This document shows positions 1-8,642 of a stretch of DNA of 33,510 nucleotides, piece after piece. The position numbers and the translations under genes were made by a program. The stretch comes from CAYZAW01 sp964476505 (GTDB lineage: Bacteria; Bacillota; Clostridia; Christensenellales; CAG-138): NCBI GenBank assembly GCA_964476505.1, contig CAYZAW010000023.1:1-33510 (forward strand), given 5' to 3'. The notes under the pieces were generated by a model. That model saw only the letters and a program-made list of their open reading frames with translations, was not told where the DNA came from and did no database searches. Position 1 is the first letter of the stretch. Every line of letters starts with the position of its first letter.

Positions 1-12
1 AAGAAAAACGCC

Positions 13-50
13 AAAAAACAATGATGGAACTACCCTAGGGTAATTCCATC
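13..50 (-). terminator. Rho-independent terminator of the tRNA-Ser operon
   Basis: The arms at 23-29 and 44-50 are complementary, and an inner TACCC/GGGTA pairing lies between them. On the minus strand the hairpin is followed by a run of six T (complement of 13-18). It lies immediately downstream of the second tRNA gene, which fits a transcript end. Confidence 0.8.
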
Positions 51-51
51 G

Positions 52-144
52 TGGCGGAGAAGGAGGGATTCGAACCCTCGCGCCAGTTACCCCAGCCTAC
101 TCCCTTAGCAGGGGAGCCCCTTACAGCCACTTGGGTACTTCTCC
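52..144 (-). tRNA. tRNA-Ser(GCU)
   Basis: On the minus strand the acceptor arms GGAGAAG (138-144) and CTTCTCC (56-62) pair, followed by discriminator G and an encoded CCA (52-54). The T loop GGTTCGAATCC is present. The anticodon loop reads CTGCTAA, giving anticodon GCU for AGC/AGU serine codons. A long variable arm, typical of class II tRNA-Ser, explains the 93-nt length. It lies 12 nt downstream of tRNA-Ser(UGA) and shares its promoter. Confidence 0.95.
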
Positions 145-156
145 ATATATGCAGTT

Positions 157-244
157 TGGCGGAGAGAGTGGGATTCGAACCCACGAGCGCTTTCGCGCCA
201 CCGGTTTTCAAGACCGGCACATTCAACCACTCTGACATCTCTCC
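157..244 (-). tRNA. tRNA-Ser(UGA)
   Basis: On the minus strand the acceptor arms GGAGAGA (238-244) and TCTCTCC (161-167) pair, followed by discriminator G and encoded CCA (157-159). The anticodon stem CCGGT/ACCGG encloses loop CTTGAAA, giving anticodon UGA. The variable arm GGCGCGAAAGCGC is a long hairpin, as in class II serine tRNAs. It is the first gene of a two-tRNA transcript; the promoter lies at 263-291. Confidence 0.95.
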
Positions 245-262
245 CTGACTGAACGCTTGAAC

Positions 263-291
263 ATTATAACATAGGCTATGCCGCGCGACAA
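263..291 (-). promoter_or_regulatory. Promoter of the tRNA-Ser pair
   Basis: On the minus strand TTGTCG (286-291), a 17-nt spacer and TATAAT (263-268) form a strong sigma-A-type promoter. The expected start is about 12 nt upstream of the mature tRNA-Ser(UGA). The rest of 245-426 shows no gene that I can support. Confidence 0.8.
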
Positions 292-426
292 GTGCAATTT
301 TTACGAATTTAAGCGGGAAAGCGCCTGCTCTGCGCGGCGTTTTGCCGTTTGCAATCCTGAACATCCGCCTTCGTTTCGATTTTGGAATTGTACTTGCTTC
401 TTGCGCCGGATGCGAACAACCCTCTG

Positions 427-1062
427 TTAAATGATCCCAAGCGGCACAAGCACTGCCAGCAGCAGAATATTGATCGCCACCAGCGTACCGATCACGCGCA
501 CCTGCTTTTTGGGCTCCATATCGTACACCTTGTACGCACCCACAAAGAAGGGGATGTACACCAAAACGAATACGGGAAGCGCGCCCCACCACGGGTACAC
601 CCAAATGAACGCGGGCGTCCACGCCAAGAAGATCTCCACAACGGCACAAAACAGCGCCATGCCGATGCCAAACGCCCAGCGGTTATTGATGCCAATAAGC
701 TTTTTATCCTTGTCCGCCGGTAATAGATTGCTGGTGAAGCCCGCGATGGAGAACATCAGCGAAAGCTCCACGCTAACGCCGATCAAGAGAATAAAGCTGG
801 TGCTTTCCGGCGAAACCGTCCACAATGCGTACCCCGTAAAGTGGCAGATGATGGCGTTTGCGATCTCGTACAGCCAGTGGATGCTGTACAGCGTAAGCGC
901 CGCCGCCACCGCCTTGTAATTCTTGTCCTTGATGGCGTTGGTGTAAATCATGATCACAACAGCCAATAGCGCTAAGGTCGTCCAATGAAAATTGGACGGA
1001 TCGCGCACCGCCTGATTGGCCGCATCCGCAGCGGCGGAAAAGCTCCAGTCTCCCCACAACAT
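427..1062 (-). CDS. Conserved multi-pass membrane protein, function unknown
   Basis: This 211-residue protein is strongly hydrophobic, with about six predicted membrane segments: roughly residues 27-41, 50-75, 88-110, 130-150, 152-175 and 190-210. Aromatic-rich stretches such as SIHWLYEIANAI and FIWVYPWWGALPVF, and a charged loop around PADKDKK, stand out. There is no signal peptide or recognisable catalytic motif. The start has a good ribosome binding site (GGAGGT, 8 nt before ATG). It is separated from the upstream acetyltransferase-like gene by a probable terminator. It gives the impression of a conserved family, but I cannot name it. Confidence 0.75.
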   Translation of the reverse strand: MLWGDWSFSAAADAANQAVRDPSNFHWTTLALLAVVIMIYTNAIKDKNYKAVAAALTLYSIHWLYEIANAIICHFTGYALWTVSPESTSFILLIGVSVELSLMFSIAGFTSNLLPADKDKKLIGINNRWAFGIGMALFCAVVEIFLAWTPAFIWVYPWWGALPVFVLVYIPFFVGAYKVYDMEPKKQVRVIGTLVAINILLLAVLVPLGII

Positions 1063-1092
1063 GTTTTTTACCTCCGGTTATGATGATGCGCT

Positions 1093-1123
1093 GTATAAAA
1101 ACGAGCCGCTTACAAGTTGGCTC
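1093..1123 (-). terminator. Probable terminator after the acetyltransferase-like gene
   Basis: The GAGCC arm (1103-1107) and GGCTC arm (1119-1123) form a hairpin followed on the minus strand by GTTTTTAT. It begins three bases after the stop codon of the 1126-1767 gene. Confidence 0.6.
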
Positions 1124-1125
1124 TT

Positions 1126-1767
1126 TTATATCCGCTCCAGTGCCGCCTGCAGGTCGTCGTAAAACGCGGCGATGTGCCGCCCGTCTACCAGCGCGTGATG
1201 GCAAAGCACCGATAAAGGCAAAACGGTTTTCCCCTCCTGCCGGGTATACTTGCCCCATGTAATGCGGGGGTTGCTGTCCGCAGGGCTTGGCACAGGCTGC
1301 ACCAGCGCGGTGTAGTAGAGCCACGGTAAGGTGGAAATGAACAATGCGCTTAAAGCGTCCTCTTCGGTTTCGGCAATGCCGCCGCCCGCCCGGGCTATGC
1401 GCTGCCGTTCCGCCGCGTAGGGCAAAAACTGCGTTAGCGGCATGCGGCAGTTTAACCGGCAATAGCTGTAGGTACCGTCCTCCTTGGCGACCGTGTGAGA
1501 GGTGGGGCATTCTGCAAATTCTATGATTCCGCTGTTATAAATGCGCTGGCGAAATTCCGGAACGGCATTGGCGCTTGCTGCCACCGTCCATAAAAAGGAG
1601 AGAAAAAACGGCCGATGCTCCTCTTTTGCCTTTGCCAAGAACCGGGTGATATCCACGGGACAGGTCACGCCCACATACGGATTTGCCATGGTGCTAAAAT
1701 ATGCAAAATGCGCCTTACGGGCATACTGCTCCATGTTGATCGTATTATATGCGTCCAAATACGTCAC
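1126..1767 (-). CDS. Chloramphenicol acetyltransferase-like (CAT family) protein
   Basis: At 213 residues it has the length of a type A CAT subunit. It carries the family signature HHALVDG near residues 190-196, where the second His is the general base and the Asp is structural in characterised CATs. The N-terminal motif RKAHFAYF and the following PYVGVTCPVDIT match the family's start. CAT proteins form trimers and move acetyl from acetyl-CoA to a hydroxyl. Resistance is not implied, because many chromosomal homologues in Clostridia have unknown acceptors. The start read here is GTG with a weak GGAAAG site; an internal ATG at residue 12 would cut the N-terminal motif short. It lies 36 nt downstream of trkH and may be co-transcribed with it. 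Confidence 0.85.
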   Translation of the reverse strand: MTYLDAYNTINMEQYARKAHFAYFSTMANPYVGVTCPVDITRFLAKAKEEHRPFFLSFLWTVAASANAVPEFRQRIYNSGIIEFAECPTSHTVAKEDGTYSYCRLNCRMPLTQFLPYAAERQRIARAGGGIAETEEDALSALFISTLPWLYYTALVQPVPSPADSNPRITWGKYTRQEGKTVLPLSVLCHHALVDGRHIAAFYDDLQAALERI

Positions 1768-1803
1768 CGCTTTCCAAAATCCAAATAACAGCGCCGCCCG
1801 TGC

Positions 1804-3249
1804 TTAGCGTTTTTTCAGCATGCCGGGAGAGCACAAAATCAGCATGGGGAACACCTCTAAGCGGCCTAATAGCATGTTTATGGACAGCAGCACCTTTGCC
1901 CATGGCGAATAAAAGGCATAGTTACTGGCAGGCCCCACCAGCCCGATGCCGGGGCCGATGTTATTGAAGCAAGCCAGCTCCGCAGAGAGATTGGTGGTAA
2001 AGTCGTGCCCGTCCAGCGAAAGCAGCAGCGTGGACGCAAACACGATAAGCATATACACGTTGAAATACACCTGCACGCTGCGAAGGGTCTTGTCCTCCAG
2101 CGCTTTGCCGTCCAAGCGCACGGCAATCGTCATCTGCGGGTGGATCATGCGGCGAATTTCCGCCACCATAGATTTTACCAGTATGATCAGGCGGGATACC
2201 TTTAAGCCGCCGCCCGTGGAGCCCGCGCAAGCGCCGATGATCATCAGAAGCACCAGTAAATGCTGGGAAAACTGCGGCCATTTATTGGCAAAGTCTGCTG
2301 TGGCATATCCGGTAGTGGTAATGATGGAGCTTACTTGGAAGAAGGAGAAGCGAAGCGATTCGGTTACGTTCCCGTACAGCTGATAAATATTGGCGGCAAT
2401 GAACACCGTGGAAAACGCCACGATCAAAACATACCACCTAAGCTCCTCGCTCTTGAACGCCTCCTTTACGCGGCGCACCAACAGCAGGTAAAACAGATTG
2501 AAATTCACGCCGAATAACAGCATGAACACCGAAAGCACCACTTCCAGATAGGGACTGTTATAAAATATGATTCCGGCGTTTTTGATAGCAAAGCCGCCGG
2601 TACCGGCTGCGCCAAAGGCATGGCAGATGGAATCGAACAGCGGCATGCCCCCTGCCAGCAGCAGTATGATCAGCAGCGCCGTCATCACCGTATACACGCC
2701 GTATAATATCTTGGCGGTTTCCCGCATGCGGGGCACCAGCTTGCCGACCACAGGCCCCGGCACCTCCGCCCGCATCAGGTGAAGCGAACGGTCATCCTCC
2801 AGCGGCACGATGGCCAGCACGAATACCAGAACGCCCATGCCGCCCACCCAATGCGTAAAGCTGCGCCAGAACAGGATGCACTTAGGCAGCGCCTCCACGT
2901 CCGCAACGACTGATGCACCGGTGGTAGTAAAGCCGGATACGATCTCAAATATCGAGTCCCAAACGCTAAGCCCACGTCCGCAAAAATATAGGGGTATTGC
3001 GCCAACCAAAGACATGAGTATCCATGCCAGTGCCACGATGAAAAAGCCCTCGCGGGCATAGATGGCTGTGTTTTTGGGTTTTCTTGTAACAAAAAGCAGC
3101 CCGATAACGCCGGACAGCAAAATTGCCGGAATAAACGCGGTGATCTCCTTTTCGCCGTAGATCAGCCCGCACAGTACGGAGGGCAGCATCAGCAGCGCCT
3201 CCACCAGCAGCATTTTGCCCAGTATATGGGCGATCATCTTTCTGTTCAT
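1804..3249 (-). CDS. trkH: TrkH/KtrB-type potassium channel subunit
   Basis: This is a 481-residue integral membrane protein of the TrkH/TrkG/KtrB family, which moves K+ through a four-fold pseudo-symmetric pore. The four filter-like regions are visible: SGFTTTGASV (about residue 105), GAAGTGGFAI (about 240), ITTTGYATAD (about 310) and NNIGPGIGLVG (about 435). GACAGSTGGGLK (about 340) is the usual loop after the third repeat, and the C-terminus MLLGRLEVFP is typical. Its start codon overlaps the trkA stop as ATGA (3246-3249), indicating translational coupling. TrkA gates this channel in response to nucleotides. Confidence 0.95.
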   Translation of the reverse strand: MNRKMIAHILGKMLLVEALLMLPSVLCGLIYGEKEITAFIPAILLSGVIGLLFVTRKPKNTAIYAREGFFIVALAWILMSLVGAIPLYFCGRGLSVWDSIFEIVSGFTTTGASVVADVEALPKCILFWRSFTHWVGGMGVLVFVLAIVPLEDDRSLHLMRAEVPGPVVGKLVPRMRETAKILYGVYTVMTALLIILLLAGGMPLFDSICHAFGAAGTGGFAIKNAGIIFYNSPYLEVVLSVFMLLFGVNFNLFYLLLVRRVKEAFKSEELRWYVLIVAFSTVFIAANIYQLYGNVTESLRFSFFQVSSIITTTGYATADFANKWPQFSQHLLVLLMIIGACAGSTGGGLKVSRLIILVKSMVAEIRRMIHPQMTIAVRLDGKALEDKTLRSVQVYFNVYMLIVFASTLLLSLDGHDFTTNLSAELACFNNIGPGIGLVGPASNYAFYSPWAKVLLSINMLLGRLEVFPMLILCSPGMLKKR

Positions 3250-4610
3250 CTGCTTGCAACCATATCGCTTAAGGATTGCAGCTTCCGCTCCGCCGTAACC
3301 AGAAGCACGCTGTCGTTGGCAAGTATCTTTTCGTTACCGCCGGGAATGATCACCTTGCCCTCCCGGATGATGCACGCCACGATAATGCCTTTTTGGATCG
3401 CCAGATCCTTCAGCGGCACGTTGAGGTAGCTACCGTCCGCTCCGGCGGAAAACTCCAGCATTTCCACATTGCCGTCAATGAATTTATACATGGACTTGAT
3501 GTTGCCGCTCACCGTTCCGGCGCTGACCGCACGGGCATAGCTTAAAATGCGGTTTGCCACGATGCGCTTGGGAGAAATGATGGTCTCCAGCGAGGAACCG
3601 TTGATCAGCGGCACAAAATTATCGTTATTGACCTTTACGATCACCTTTTTTGCGCCCTGCTCTGCGGCATACAGGCCGGAAAGGATGTTGCCCTCGTCCA
3701 AGCCGGTCAAAGAAATATACGCGTCCACCGTGGCGATGCCTTCCTCCCGCAGCAGCTCGTAATCCGCCGCGTCTCCGCCGATGATGGAGGTCTTGGGCAA
3801 TACCCGGCACAACTCCTGCGCCCGCGCGGGATTGACCTCGATGATCTTTACCTCTACCCCGCTCTTTTCTAATTCCGTGGCAAGATAATATGCAATACGG
3901 CTGCCGCCTGCGATCAGCACGGAACGCGCACGGGAAGCGGTCAGGTTGATTTTTTTGAACGCCGCGCCAACAGAGGTGGGCGAGCCGGTGAAATACAGCT
4001 TATCGTTCACGCAGGGCACAAAGTCGCCGCTTGGAATCATCACCGCGCCGTCGCGTTCCACGGCGCAGATCAGCACGTTCAAGCCGGTCTTTTTGGCAAG
4101 ATCCCGAAGGGGCACGCCCTCTAACGGGCTTTCCGGCTTGACCCGGCAGGAAACCATCTCTGCCCTGCCGCCCGCAAACACCTCAACATCCGCCGTGGAG
4201 GGGAAGCGCAATATCCGCGCGATCTCCGCCGCCGCGAGGCGTTCCGGGTTAAACACCATGGAAAGCCCCAGCTCGCTTTTTAAAAAGTTGCTTTGCTCGT
4301 AATACTCGGGATTGCGCACACGGGCAACGGTGATTTTGGCACCCAGCTTGTGTGCGCTCAGGCAGCACAGCATGTTGATCTCATCGGAGGCGGTGGCGGC
4401 AATCAGCATGTCCGCTTTTGCCGCGCCGGATTCCACCAGCGTGTGGTACGCCGCGCCGTTTCCTAAGTACCCTATCACGTCCAGTGTGTTTTGGGTTTGG
4501 TTCAATACGTTCTCGTCCTTATCGATCACGGTAATGTCGTGGTTTTCCGCCAGCAGATGCGCCGCCAGCGTGTACCCCACCTTGCCCGCTCCAACAATTA
4601 CAATGTTCAT
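3246..4610 (-). CDS. trkA: TrkA, regulatory NAD-binding subunit of potassium uptake
   Basis: This 454-residue cytoplasmic protein has two TrkA_N/TrkA_C (RCK) repeats. The first Rossmann fold opens with IVGAGKVGYTLA (residues 5-16), followed by the acidic strand end ITVIDKD. The second begins near residue 232 with LIAGGSRIAYYLA, where the glycine motif is degenerate (GGSRIA in place of GxGxxG). TrkA_C-type domains are seen around 140-220 and 370-450. This is the usual length for a two-repeat TrkA. It is the first gene of a trkA-trkH(-CAT-like) unit. An 8-bp inverted repeat lies in its 5' leader. Confidence 0.95.
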   Translation of the reverse strand: MNIVIVGAGKVGYTLAAHLLAENHDITVIDKDENVLNQTQNTLDVIGYLGNGAAYHTLVESGAAKADMLIAATASDEINMLCCLSAHKLGAKITVARVRNPEYYEQSNFLKSELGLSMVFNPERLAAAEIARILRFPSTADVEVFAGGRAEMVSCRVKPESPLEGVPLRDLAKKTGLNVLICAVERDGAVMIPSGDFVPCVNDKLYFTGSPTSVGAAFKKINLTASRARSVLIAGGSRIAYYLATELEKSGVEVKIIEVNPARAQELCRVLPKTSIIGGDAADYELLREEGIATVDAYISLTGLDEGNILSGLYAAEQGAKKVIVKVNNDNFVPLINGSSLETIISPKRIVANRILSYARAVSAGTVSGNIKSMYKFIDGNVEMLEFSAGADGSYLNVPLKDLAIQKGIIVACIIREGKVIIPGGNEKILANDSVLLVTAERKLQSLSDMVASR

Positions 4611-4624
4611 GCGCTATTCCTTTA

Positions 4625-4642
4625 TACGGCATTTATGCCGTA
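4625..4642. promoter_or_regulatory. Inverted repeat just upstream of trkA
   Basis: Perfect arms TACGGCAT and ATGCCGTA surround a 2-nt centre. On the minus strand the hairpin ends directly before AAAGGA, the likely ribosome binding site of trkA. It could be a protein operator or an mRNA hairpin that limits translation; the sequence does not separate these. Confidence 0.5.
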
Positions 4643-4701
4643 ATCACTTTGTTTTCTGGTTTTCCCAGTTTATATAGCGTATCAAAAGCCGCCGGATTTT
4701 G

Positions 4702-4744
4702 CAACAAAAGAAATACACCGGCAGGGGCATGGTCCCTGCCGGTG
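4702..4744 (-). terminator. Terminator of the 2-oxoacid dehydrogenase operon
   Basis: An 11-bp GC-rich stem (CACCGGCAGGG at 4716-4726 with its complement at 4734-4744) is followed on the minus strand by TATTTCTTTTGTT. It starts about 20 nt after the E1 stop codon. Confidence 0.85.
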
Positions 4745-4765
4745 CAGCCGTGTAGAAGGAGGCAA

Positions 4766-7231
4766 TTATACGCCCTGCTTGTTTTCTAAAATCTGCTCCA
4801 GCTCCGTGGAGTTGTGGGAGCAGGTATGCCCCGGAAGCGGCAGTATGCGTTCATGGATCGCGTCTATCATCCACTCCGGCTGGGGGAAGAACGCGTCCTC
4901 CAACTCATGCGCGGGGGTGATCCAGTTCTTTGCACCCACCACCACCGGCGGCGCGTCCAGATCGTCAAAGCACAGCTCGGTGATGTTGGAGGCAAGGTTG
5001 CGCATAAAGGAGTTGCGTTCACAGGCGTCTCCTGTGATGATGATGCGCCCCGTCTTTTTCACGCTCTCCATCACCAACTCGTAGTTGAAGGGCACAAGCG
5101 ACCTCGCGTCGATCACCTCGGCAGACACGCCGTACTGTTCCTTTAGCATATCCGCCGCCTTCAGCGCACGGTACAGCGTTGCGCCGATGGAGAGGATCGT
5201 TACGTCCGTTCCCTGCCGCTTTACGTCCGGCTCGCCGATGGGGATACTATACGCCTCCGCAGGCACGCCGCCAGCATGGAACTGCTCTCCAACGTCGTAA
5301 ATGCGCTGGCTTTCCAAGAACACCACCGGGTCGGTGCCGTTGATGGCGGTTTCCATCAGGCCCTTTGCGTCGTAGGGCGTTGCCGGGAACACCACCTTGA
5401 GGCCGGGGATGTGCGTGCATAACGCCGACCAATCCTGGCTGTGCTGTGCGCCGTACTTGGAGCCAACGCTCATGCGCAGTACCACGGGCATTTTTAACAC
5501 ACCCGCGCTCATGGCTTGCCATTTAGAGAGCTGGTTGAACACCTCGTCTCCCGCTCTTCCTAAAAAGTCACTATACATCAATTCAGCGATCGCGCGTCCG
5601 CCGCTCATGGCATAGCCTACCGCCGCGCCCACGATAGCCGCCTCGGCAATGGGCGCATTGAACAGGCGGTGATAGGGAAGCGCCTCCGTCATGCCGCGAT
5701 ACACTGCAAACGCGCCGCCCCAATCCCGCACGTCTTCTCCAAAGGACACCAGCGTGGGGTCTTCGTAATACTTCTTGATAATGGGCTCCGCAATGCCGTC
5801 CCGCAGTTGATACATGCGGTTTTTCGGCACGGGCTTGCCCGCATCGTCCATGGCGGTGCGCACCTTTTTTTCGATCTGCTGCACGCGGGGGCATTCCTCG
5901 TAAGGCAGCAGCACGTCAGGCGTGCGCCCCGGCTCCATGTTGGGAACGTTTTGGTTGGAGAACATCAGTTTCCCAATGGCGTTTTCCTCTTTGCCGAATA
6001 AATCGATGCGCGGGGATACTGCATCGTCAATGGAAAGCTTGAAATTCCGAAGCATATCGTCCTTTACATGCGTGCCGATCAAATTTAGCTCCTCCTGCCC
6101 GCACACGCCCGCTTCGATCAGCTGTTTGCCGTATGCCACGATGGAATCCGCGCCCTCCCAAGCCTCTATCTCCTCCTTGGAGCGATAACTGGAGCTGTCT
6201 GACGGGGAGTGCCCGGAAACGCGATAGGTCACAACATCCAACAACACCGGCCCGTCCTCTTTTGCAACGGGCAGCTTGCGGCGGTATGCGTCGATCACCG
6301 CCAGCGGGTTATACCCGTCGATACGCTCCGCATGCAGCTGGTTGGGTGCAACGCCCGCGGCGATACGCGCCACCATATCGTAACCCATGGTCTCGCCCCG
6401 GGTCTGCCCGCCCATGCCGTAGAAATTATCGTTGATGTTGAAGAGCAGCGGCAGCCCGCCGCCATCCTTGCCCCAAAGTGTGCGGTACTGATCCATGGCG
6501 GAGAACATCAAGCCCTCCCACACGGGGCCGCAGGCCATGGAGCCGTCGCCTATGTTGCACACCACAACGCCGGGTTTTTTATTGCAACGCTTGTACAACG
6601 CCGCGCCAACGGAAATGCTGCCGCTGCCGCCTACGATGGCGTTGTTGGGGTATATGCCAAAGGGCGTGAAAAAGGCGTGCATAGAGCCGCCCAAGCCCTT
6701 GTTAAAGCCGTTTTTCCGGGCAAAGGTTTCGCACATCATGCCGTATAACAGGAAGTCCCGCGCCTGCTGACGAACGGTTTTGCCTTCGTCCTTGATCACG
6801 CGGTAGGTGCTCCCCTCAAAAAAACCCTCCATGATGGCAAGCAGCTTATCCTCGGGCATGGTCTCCACGGTGCGAAGGCCTTTTGCCAGTATTTCGCCGT
6901 GGCTTCTGTGGGAGCCGAAGGTATAATCCTCCTCCGTCAGCAAAAACGCCTGCCCCACATATGCCGCCTCCTGCCCAATGCCAAGGTGCGCCGGGCCGGG
7001 GTGAGAGTAGCTGACCCCCTCATACTCGCCGGTGGTCTTGATGAGGTTCAGCATGGTTTCGAATTCCCGGATATACACCATGTCTCGGTAAATATGGAGC
7101 AAGTCCTCCTTGGAGTAATTGCCAAGCTCCTCCTGCACGGTTTTTTGATACTGATTTACGGGGATGTCGCAAAATGCGATTTTGCCCGCGGCACGAACCT
7201 CTGCCGGGGTGATGACCAAAGATTTTGTCAT
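4766..7231 (-). CDS. 2-oxoacid dehydrogenase E1, fused alpha and beta subunits
   Basis: This 821-residue protein joins a complete E1-alpha (about residues 40-395) to a complete E1-beta (about 470-800). These are usually separate polypeptides of 320-350 residues in pyruvate, acetoin or branched-chain dehydrogenases. The thiamine diphosphate motif is visible as GDGS at 228-231 with Asn in FNINDNFYG near 264-272. Other alpha features are GSHRSHGE (106-113) and GLGGSMHAF (179-187). In the beta half FGED (497-500) and FNAPIAEAAIVG (524-535, with the conserved Glu) are typical. The enzyme decarboxylates a 2-oxoacid and passes the acyl group to E2 lipoyl. It follows lpd by 12 nt with an AAGGAG site. 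Pyruvate or acetoin is the likely substrate; the sequence alone does not decide. Confidence 0.93.
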   Translation of the reverse strand: MTKSLVITPAEVRAAGKIAFCDIPVNQYQKTVQEELGNYSKEDLLHIYRDMVYIREFETMLNLIKTTGEYEGVSYSHPGPAHLGIGQEAAYVGQAFLLTEEDYTFGSHRSHGEILAKGLRTVETMPEDKLLAIMEGFFEGSTYRVIKDEGKTVRQQARDFLLYGMMCETFARKNGFNKGLGGSMHAFFTPFGIYPNNAIVGGSGSISVGAALYKRCNKKPGVVVCNIGDGSMACGPVWEGLMFSAMDQYRTLWGKDGGGLPLLFNINDNFYGMGGQTRGETMGYDMVARIAAGVAPNQLHAERIDGYNPLAVIDAYRRKLPVAKEDGPVLLDVVTYRVSGHSPSDSSSYRSKEEIEAWEGADSIVAYGKQLIEAGVCGQEELNLIGTHVKDDMLRNFKLSIDDAVSPRIDLFGKEENAIGKLMFSNQNVPNMEPGRTPDVLLPYEECPRVQQIEKKVRTAMDDAGKPVPKNRMYQLRDGIAEPIIKKYYEDPTLVSFGEDVRDWGGAFAVYRGMTEALPYHRLFNAPIAEAAIVGAAVGYAMSGGRAIAELMYSDFLGRAGDEVFNQLSKWQAMSAGVLKMPVVLRMSVGSKYGAQHSQDWSALCTHIPGLKVVFPATPYDAKGLMETAINGTDPVVFLESQRIYDVGEQFHAGGVPAEAYSIPIGEPDVKRQGTDVTILSIGATLYRALKAADMLKEQYGVSAEVIDARSLVPFNYELVMESVKKTGRIIITGDACERNSFMRNLASNITELCFDDLDAPPVVVGAKNWITPAHELEDAFFPQPEWMIDAIHERILPLPGHTCSHNSTELEQILENKQGV

Positions 7232-7243
7232 AACTGCTGCTCC

Positions 7244-8620
7244 TTACTGTTCACCTTTGTATTGAAATACCGCTTCGCGAATGATCTCGGAAACGGTGGG
7301 GTGCGGGAATACGATCTCCTTCACGTCCTCCACGGTCAGCTCCAGCTCGATGAATGCGCCTGCCGCCACGATGAATTCCGAGGCGTAATTAGAAAGTGCC
7401 TGTACGCCAACGATCCGCTTGGTAGCCGGGTCTATCACGATCTTCGCCATGCCGTCTCCGCCCTCGTTTTCCGCAAGGTATCTGCCGGAAAACCGCATGG
7501 GAACGGTTACAACGTCCACCTGCATGCCCTTAGCTTGGGCGGTGTACTGGGTTTCCCCAACGCTTCCAAGCTCAGGGTTGGTGTACAGCACGGACGGGAT
7601 GGCGTTGTAGCGCATCACGTCCTTTTTCCCAAGCATGTTGTTCACGGCAACCTCCGCTTCGCGGTAGGCAGTATGCGCCAGCATGGAGCGTCCGTTTACG
7701 TCGCCCGCGGCGTAGACCTCCGGCTGGTTGGTTTTCATATGTGCGTCCGTTACAACAGCGCCCCGCTCCGTCAGTACGTTGATGTTTTCCAAGCCGATAC
7801 CGGCAGTATTGGCTCTGCGCCCAATGGACAGCAGCACACGGTCAGCCGGCACAAATGCCTGCTCGCCGTTTTGCTCGTAGCACACGCCATCTGCCCTGAC
7901 CTCTGTGACCTTTGCGGAAAGCAGGAAGGTCAGTCCCTTTTTCTCGTAGTTCTTTTGCAGAAGCCTTACCAAGTCCGGATCGTTTTCTCCGGCGATGTGA
8001 TCCAGCATTTCGATCACCGTTACCTTGACGCCGATGCTGTTAAAATACGAGGCCATTTCCAAGCCGATCACCCCGCCGCCGATCACCGCCAGCGCTTCGG
8101 GCTTTTGTGCCAGCTCCAGCGCCTCTCGGTTGGTCATCACAAAGCCCGTTTCCAGGCCCTCCCGTAAGCCGGGGATAGGTGGCACGGCAGGCGAGGAGCC
8201 GGTTGCGATCAACAGCCGCTTACCTGTATACGTTTCGCCGTTTGCGCTTACCGTATACCCCTCGGCGGACTTGCCGGTGATCATGCCTTCTGCCTCTATT
8301 ACCGTTACCTGACTGGCCTTGAGGGCGGATTTTACCCCCGCCACCAGTGTTTTTACCACCTTGTTTTTACGAGCAAGTACCTTTGCGTGGTCGATCGCGA
8401 TATTCTCGGCGGTCACGCCGTATTTCTCTCCGTGCGCCGCGCCGTCATACAGCTTGGCAGAATACAGAAGCGTTTTCGTGGGTATGCAGCCCTCGTTTAG
8501 GCACACGCCGCCAAGGCTCCGTTTTTCGATGCACAGCACAGACAGCCCTGCCTGCCCCGCGCGCTCGCTTGCCAAGTATCCCGCCGGGCCGCCGCCCAGT
8601 ACGATCAAATCATAGGTCAT
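7244..8620 (-). CDS. lpdA: Dihydrolipoyl dehydrogenase (E3)
   Basis: This is a 458-residue flavoprotein disulfide reductase that reoxidises dihydrolipoyl-E2 with NAD+. The FAD motif GGGPAGYLAS is at residues 9-18, the redox disulfide GGVCLNEGCIPTK has Cys40 and Cys45, and a second Rossmann motif IGGGVIGLEMAS marks the NAD domain. The catalytic dyad HPTVSE is at 440-445 in the dimerisation domain. Length is normal, and no N-terminal lipoyl domain is fused, unlike many acetoin-type E3 proteins. It sits between E2 (22-nt gap) and E1 (12-nt gap), so the three components form one operon. Confidence 0.96.
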   Translation of the reverse strand: MTYDLIVLGGGPAGYLASERAGQAGLSVLCIEKRSLGGVCLNEGCIPTKTLLYSAKLYDGAAHGEKYGVTAENIAIDHAKVLARKNKVVKTLVAGVKSALKASQVTVIEAEGMITGKSAEGYTVSANGETYTGKRLLIATGSSPAVPPIPGLREGLETGFVMTNREALELAQKPEALAVIGGGVIGLEMASYFNSIGVKVTVIEMLDHIAGENDPDLVRLLQKNYEKKGLTFLLSAKVTEVRADGVCYEQNGEQAFVPADRVLLSIGRRANTAGIGLENINVLTERGAVVTDAHMKTNQPEVYAAGDVNGRSMLAHTAYREAEVAVNNMLGKKDVMRYNAIPSVLYTNPELGSVGETQYTAQAKGMQVDVVTVPMRFSGRYLAENEGGDGMAKIVIDPATKRIVGVQALSNYASEFIVAAGAFIELELTVEDVKEIVFPHPTVSEIIREAVFQYKGEQ

Positions 8621-8642
8621 ATTGCGCTCCTTTCGTTGCCTG

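Noticed and set aside
35..649. A 204-codon frame over the tRNA genes
   Set aside because: It crosses both tRNA genes and part of the membrane protein gene; no start signal or similarity.
4610..4700. ydaO-type c-di-AMP riboswitch upstream of trkA
   Set aside because: The leader is too short and lacks the conserved helices; only a small palindrome is present.
6899..8167. A 422-codon open frame on the plus strand
   Set aside because: It lies wholly antisense to the well-conserved E1 and lpdA genes, has no ribosome binding site or family motif, and is His/Arg/Val-rich in the way expected for a frame opposite a GC-rich gene.
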